From positions 1-9,262 of the forward strand of contig PKTV01000079.1 of NCBI GenBank assembly GCA_002868985.1: DNA of 9,262 nt. Direction: 5' to 3'. Below the pieces are notes generated by a model that made no database searches, had not been told where the DNA came from, and worked only from the letters and a program-made list of their open reading frames with translations. A program made the position numbers and the translations under genes. The stretch is from Desulfobacteraceae bacterium (GTDB lineage Bacteria; Desulfobacterota; Desulfobacteria; Desulfobacterales; UBA11574). Positions 7,949 through 9,262 of this stretch are shown here, piece after piece. How positions within the stretch are numbered: position 1 is the first letter of the stretch; every line of letters starts with the position of its first letter.

Positions 7949-7967
7949 GCCGGATTTGTCATCCGGC
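7949..7967. promoter_or_regulatory. Perfect dyad GCCGGAT-N5-ATCCGGC in the yitT leader
   Basis: A perfect 7-bp inverted repeat with a 5-nt centre lies in the divergent intergenic region, 42 nt before the yitT start on the minus strand. It could be a regulator binding site or a stem-loop in the yitT 5' leader. No T run follows on either strand, so a terminator is unlikely. Confidence 0.4.
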
Positions 7968-8001
7968 AGATAGCCTGGATATTTCACGAAAGTGTTTCCT
8001 A

Positions 8002-8044
8002 TTGCAAGTGTAATGTTTGGGATATATATATTGGGAACATATAT
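8002..8044 (+). promoter_or_regulatory. Candidate promoter of the diadenylate cyclase gene with overlapping AT dyad
   Basis: TTGCAA (8002-8007) and TATATA (8025-8030) are spaced by 17 nt, each matching the sigma-70 consensus at four of six positions. An AT-rich dyad, ATATATATT-GGG-AACATATAT (8024-8044, one mismatched pair), overlaps the -10 box and could be an operator. TTGCAA is itself palindromic, so the same hexamer could serve as a -35 box for yitT on the minus strand, although the corresponding minus-strand -10 is poor. The predicted leader to the ATG at 8080 is about 40 nt. Confidence 0.4.
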
Positions 8045-8079
8045 TTTAGAAGGGGTTACGCAAACAATTAAATAGTGAG

Positions 8080-9262
8080 ATGTTAATGGAGCAGGTTGGC
8101 ACAATGGTTCTGGTTAAGGAATTATTTTCCTGGCGAGCTATTTTAGACATATTTCTGATAGCAGCAGGGGTGTTTTTTTTATACCGGACATTACTCCGGC
8201 TCGGCACATGGAAAATCGTGGCCGGGATTCTGGTGGCCATGGCTATTTTTTTAGTTGCAAATTTTATGGATCTTAAGGGAATCGGATGGATTTTCAGCAA
8301 TATCAGCCAAGTGGCCGTAATCGCCTTAATCGTATTATTTCAGCCTGAATTGAGAAAAATTTTAGAACAGACCGCTTCGGTTAAACGATCTGAACCTCGC
8401 GACTTAGATGAAAAGCTTTCCCATTTAGTAGTGGACGCCTTAGTAAAGCTGGCTCAGCAACGTCGAGGGGCGATTGTCGTTTTTCCCGGAAAGGAGCCGA
8501 TTCAAGAATGGCTTTCCGGCGGATTTGTTCTTGATGCCAAGCCCAGCCTTCCTCTCATTATGAGTATCTTTGATCCGAACTCGCCGGGCCATGATGGTGC
8601 ATTAGTTATAACAAACGGAGAATTTTCACGGTTTGGCGTACGACTTCCTGTTTCACAGAGTTCAAGACTGCCGGAAGAATATGGCACCCGTCATCATGCT
8701 GCTATGGGTCTGGTTGAGAAATCAGATGCTTTGGCAATTGTCGTTTCTGAAGAACGGGGAAACCTTTCAATCTTCCGTAAAGGTCGAATGAGGCAGGTGA
8801 GTAATGGCGAAGAGATGGTGAAAACGATCATTTCACACTGGAAAGACATGGCGTCCTTTCCTGTGGTGTTCCCTAAAGGAAAAGCGCGTTGGCCGGTATT
8901 TCTTCAAATTTTTGCGAGCCTGGTGTTGGCTGCAATTTTCTGGTCAACGTTGGCTGTTTCTCAGGGAGAAATACTGGAAAAGGTCATCACCGTTCCGGTG
9001 GAATATACCGCTTCATCACCAAACCTCACTTTGGTCGGAAATAAGGCCGAGGAAGTTCGGCTGCATCTGTCAGGTCCGAAATCAGCGCTTGACACCGTTA
9101 ATCCGTCTGATACAATTGTGAAAATAGATCTTTCGAAAGCCTTGCCGGGAAAGCAATCTTTTTTTATTACTCGTGAAAACATCCAATTGCCGAAAGACAT
9201 ACATCTATTGGATGTTATTCCCCCCAGCTTTGAACTCACACTTGCAGAAATCGTAGAAAAAG
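8080..9262 (+). CDS. cdaA: CdaA-type diadenylate cyclase fused to a YbbR (CdaR-like) domain, 3'-incomplete
   Basis: This enzyme is predicted to condense two ATP into the second messenger c-di-AMP at the inner membrane. The 394 visible residues hold three N-terminal spans (about 21-38, 44-61, 72-88), then QPELRKILEQT (88-98) and a DAC (DisA_N) domain at about 110-255. Its DGA motif is D172-G173-A174, the GTRHHAA motif is at 202-208, and VSEERG is at 222-227. The usual RHR is R204-H205-H206 here. The reading frame continues into a fourth span (271-291) and a YbbR-type beta domain (about 296-388), predicted outside the cytoplasm. In Firmicutes these parts are separate genes, cdaA and cdaR. The frame is open to the window edge, so the C terminus is missing and more YbbR repeats may follow. 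The frame is open from 8050; ATGs at 8080, 8086 and 8104 are possible starts, and 8104 has an AGG-containing site 8 nt upstream. Confidence 0.88.
   Translation, partial: MLMEQVGTMVLVKELFSWRAILDIFLIAAGVFFLYRTLLRLGTWKIVAGILVAMAIFLVANFMDLKGIGWIFSNISQVAVIALIVLFQPELRKILEQTASVKRSEPRDLDEKLSHLVVDALVKLAQQRRGAIVVFPGKEPIQEWLSGGFVLDAKPSLPLIMSIFDPNSPGHDGALVITNGEFSRFGVRLPVSQSSRLPEEYGTRHHAAMGLVEKSDALAIVVSEERGNLSIFRKGRMRQVSNGEEMVKTIISHWKDMASFPVVFPKGKARWPVFLQIFASLVLAAIFWSTLAVSQGEILEKVITVPVEYTASSPNLTLVGNKAEEVRLHLSGPKSALDTVNPSDTIVKIDLSKALPGKQSFFITRENIQLPKDIHLLDVIPPSFELTLAEIVEK

Noticed and set aside
8095..8112. Sigma-54-like promoter (TTGGCAC followed by TTCT)
   Set aside because: The essential GC of the -12 element is absent, and the site lies at or inside the start of the coding region.
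8046..8300. 84-aa minus-strand open frame over the start of the diadenylate cyclase gene
   Set aside because: The plus strand encodes conserved CdaA membrane helices here. The minus frame has no domain or ribosome binding site support.
1..9262. CRISPR array, tRNA or rRNA genes, phage or defence system
   Set aside because: No regularly spaced direct repeats, no tRNA-like cloverleaf, and no protein with defence or phage hallmarks were seen.

Overview
The window looks like chromosomal DNA of an anaerobic Gram-negative bacterium, most likely a Desulfobacterota (sulfate-reducer-type deltaproteobacterium). This is inferred from protein style: a B-type, single-cytochrome SdhCAB complex, a CdaA-type diadenylate cyclase joined to a YbbR domain, and a decamer-built inverted repeat of a kind I remember as common in such genomes. 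There is no rRNA, tRNA, CRISPR array, phage gene or recognisable transposase. All intergenic gaps are below 300 bp.

Layout. Positions 1-163 are non-coding, with a polypurine tandem repeat and an imperfect inverted repeat made of 10-nt units. A HDDC2/YfbR-type HD-domain phosphohydrolase follows (191-760). Next comes the compact operon sdhC-sdhA-sdhB (880-4206), with a 13-nt gap between C and A and a 4-nt overlap between A and B. It encodes a membrane succinate:quinone oxidoreductase/fumarate reductase with all expected heme, FAD and Fe-S ligands. After a 240-bp gap comes a 772-aa MscS-family channel with a signal peptide and a long predicted periplasmic coiled-coil region (4447-6765). A 165-bp element bounded by perfect 17-bp inverted repeats (6843-7007) fills most of the space between this gene and a convergent yitT-family membrane protein gene (7010-7906, minus strand). 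A 173-bp divergent intergenic region with dyad symmetries separates yitT from the last gene (8080 to the window edge). That gene is incomplete and encodes a CdaA-type c-di-AMP synthase continuing in frame through a fourth membrane helix into a YbbR (CdaR-like) domain.

How the genes relate. The sdh operon is a self-contained respiratory module. The right half holds genes for a mechanosensitive channel, a YitT-type membrane protein and a c-di-AMP synthase. c-di-AMP is an established regulator of potassium and osmolyte balance in other bacteria, so a cell-envelope/turgor theme is plausible, but the gene orientations (convergent, then divergent) do not make this an operon. The points most worth a second look are the in-frame CdaA-YbbR fusion, its RHH in place of the usual RHR motif, and the 17-bp-TIR element beside yitT.
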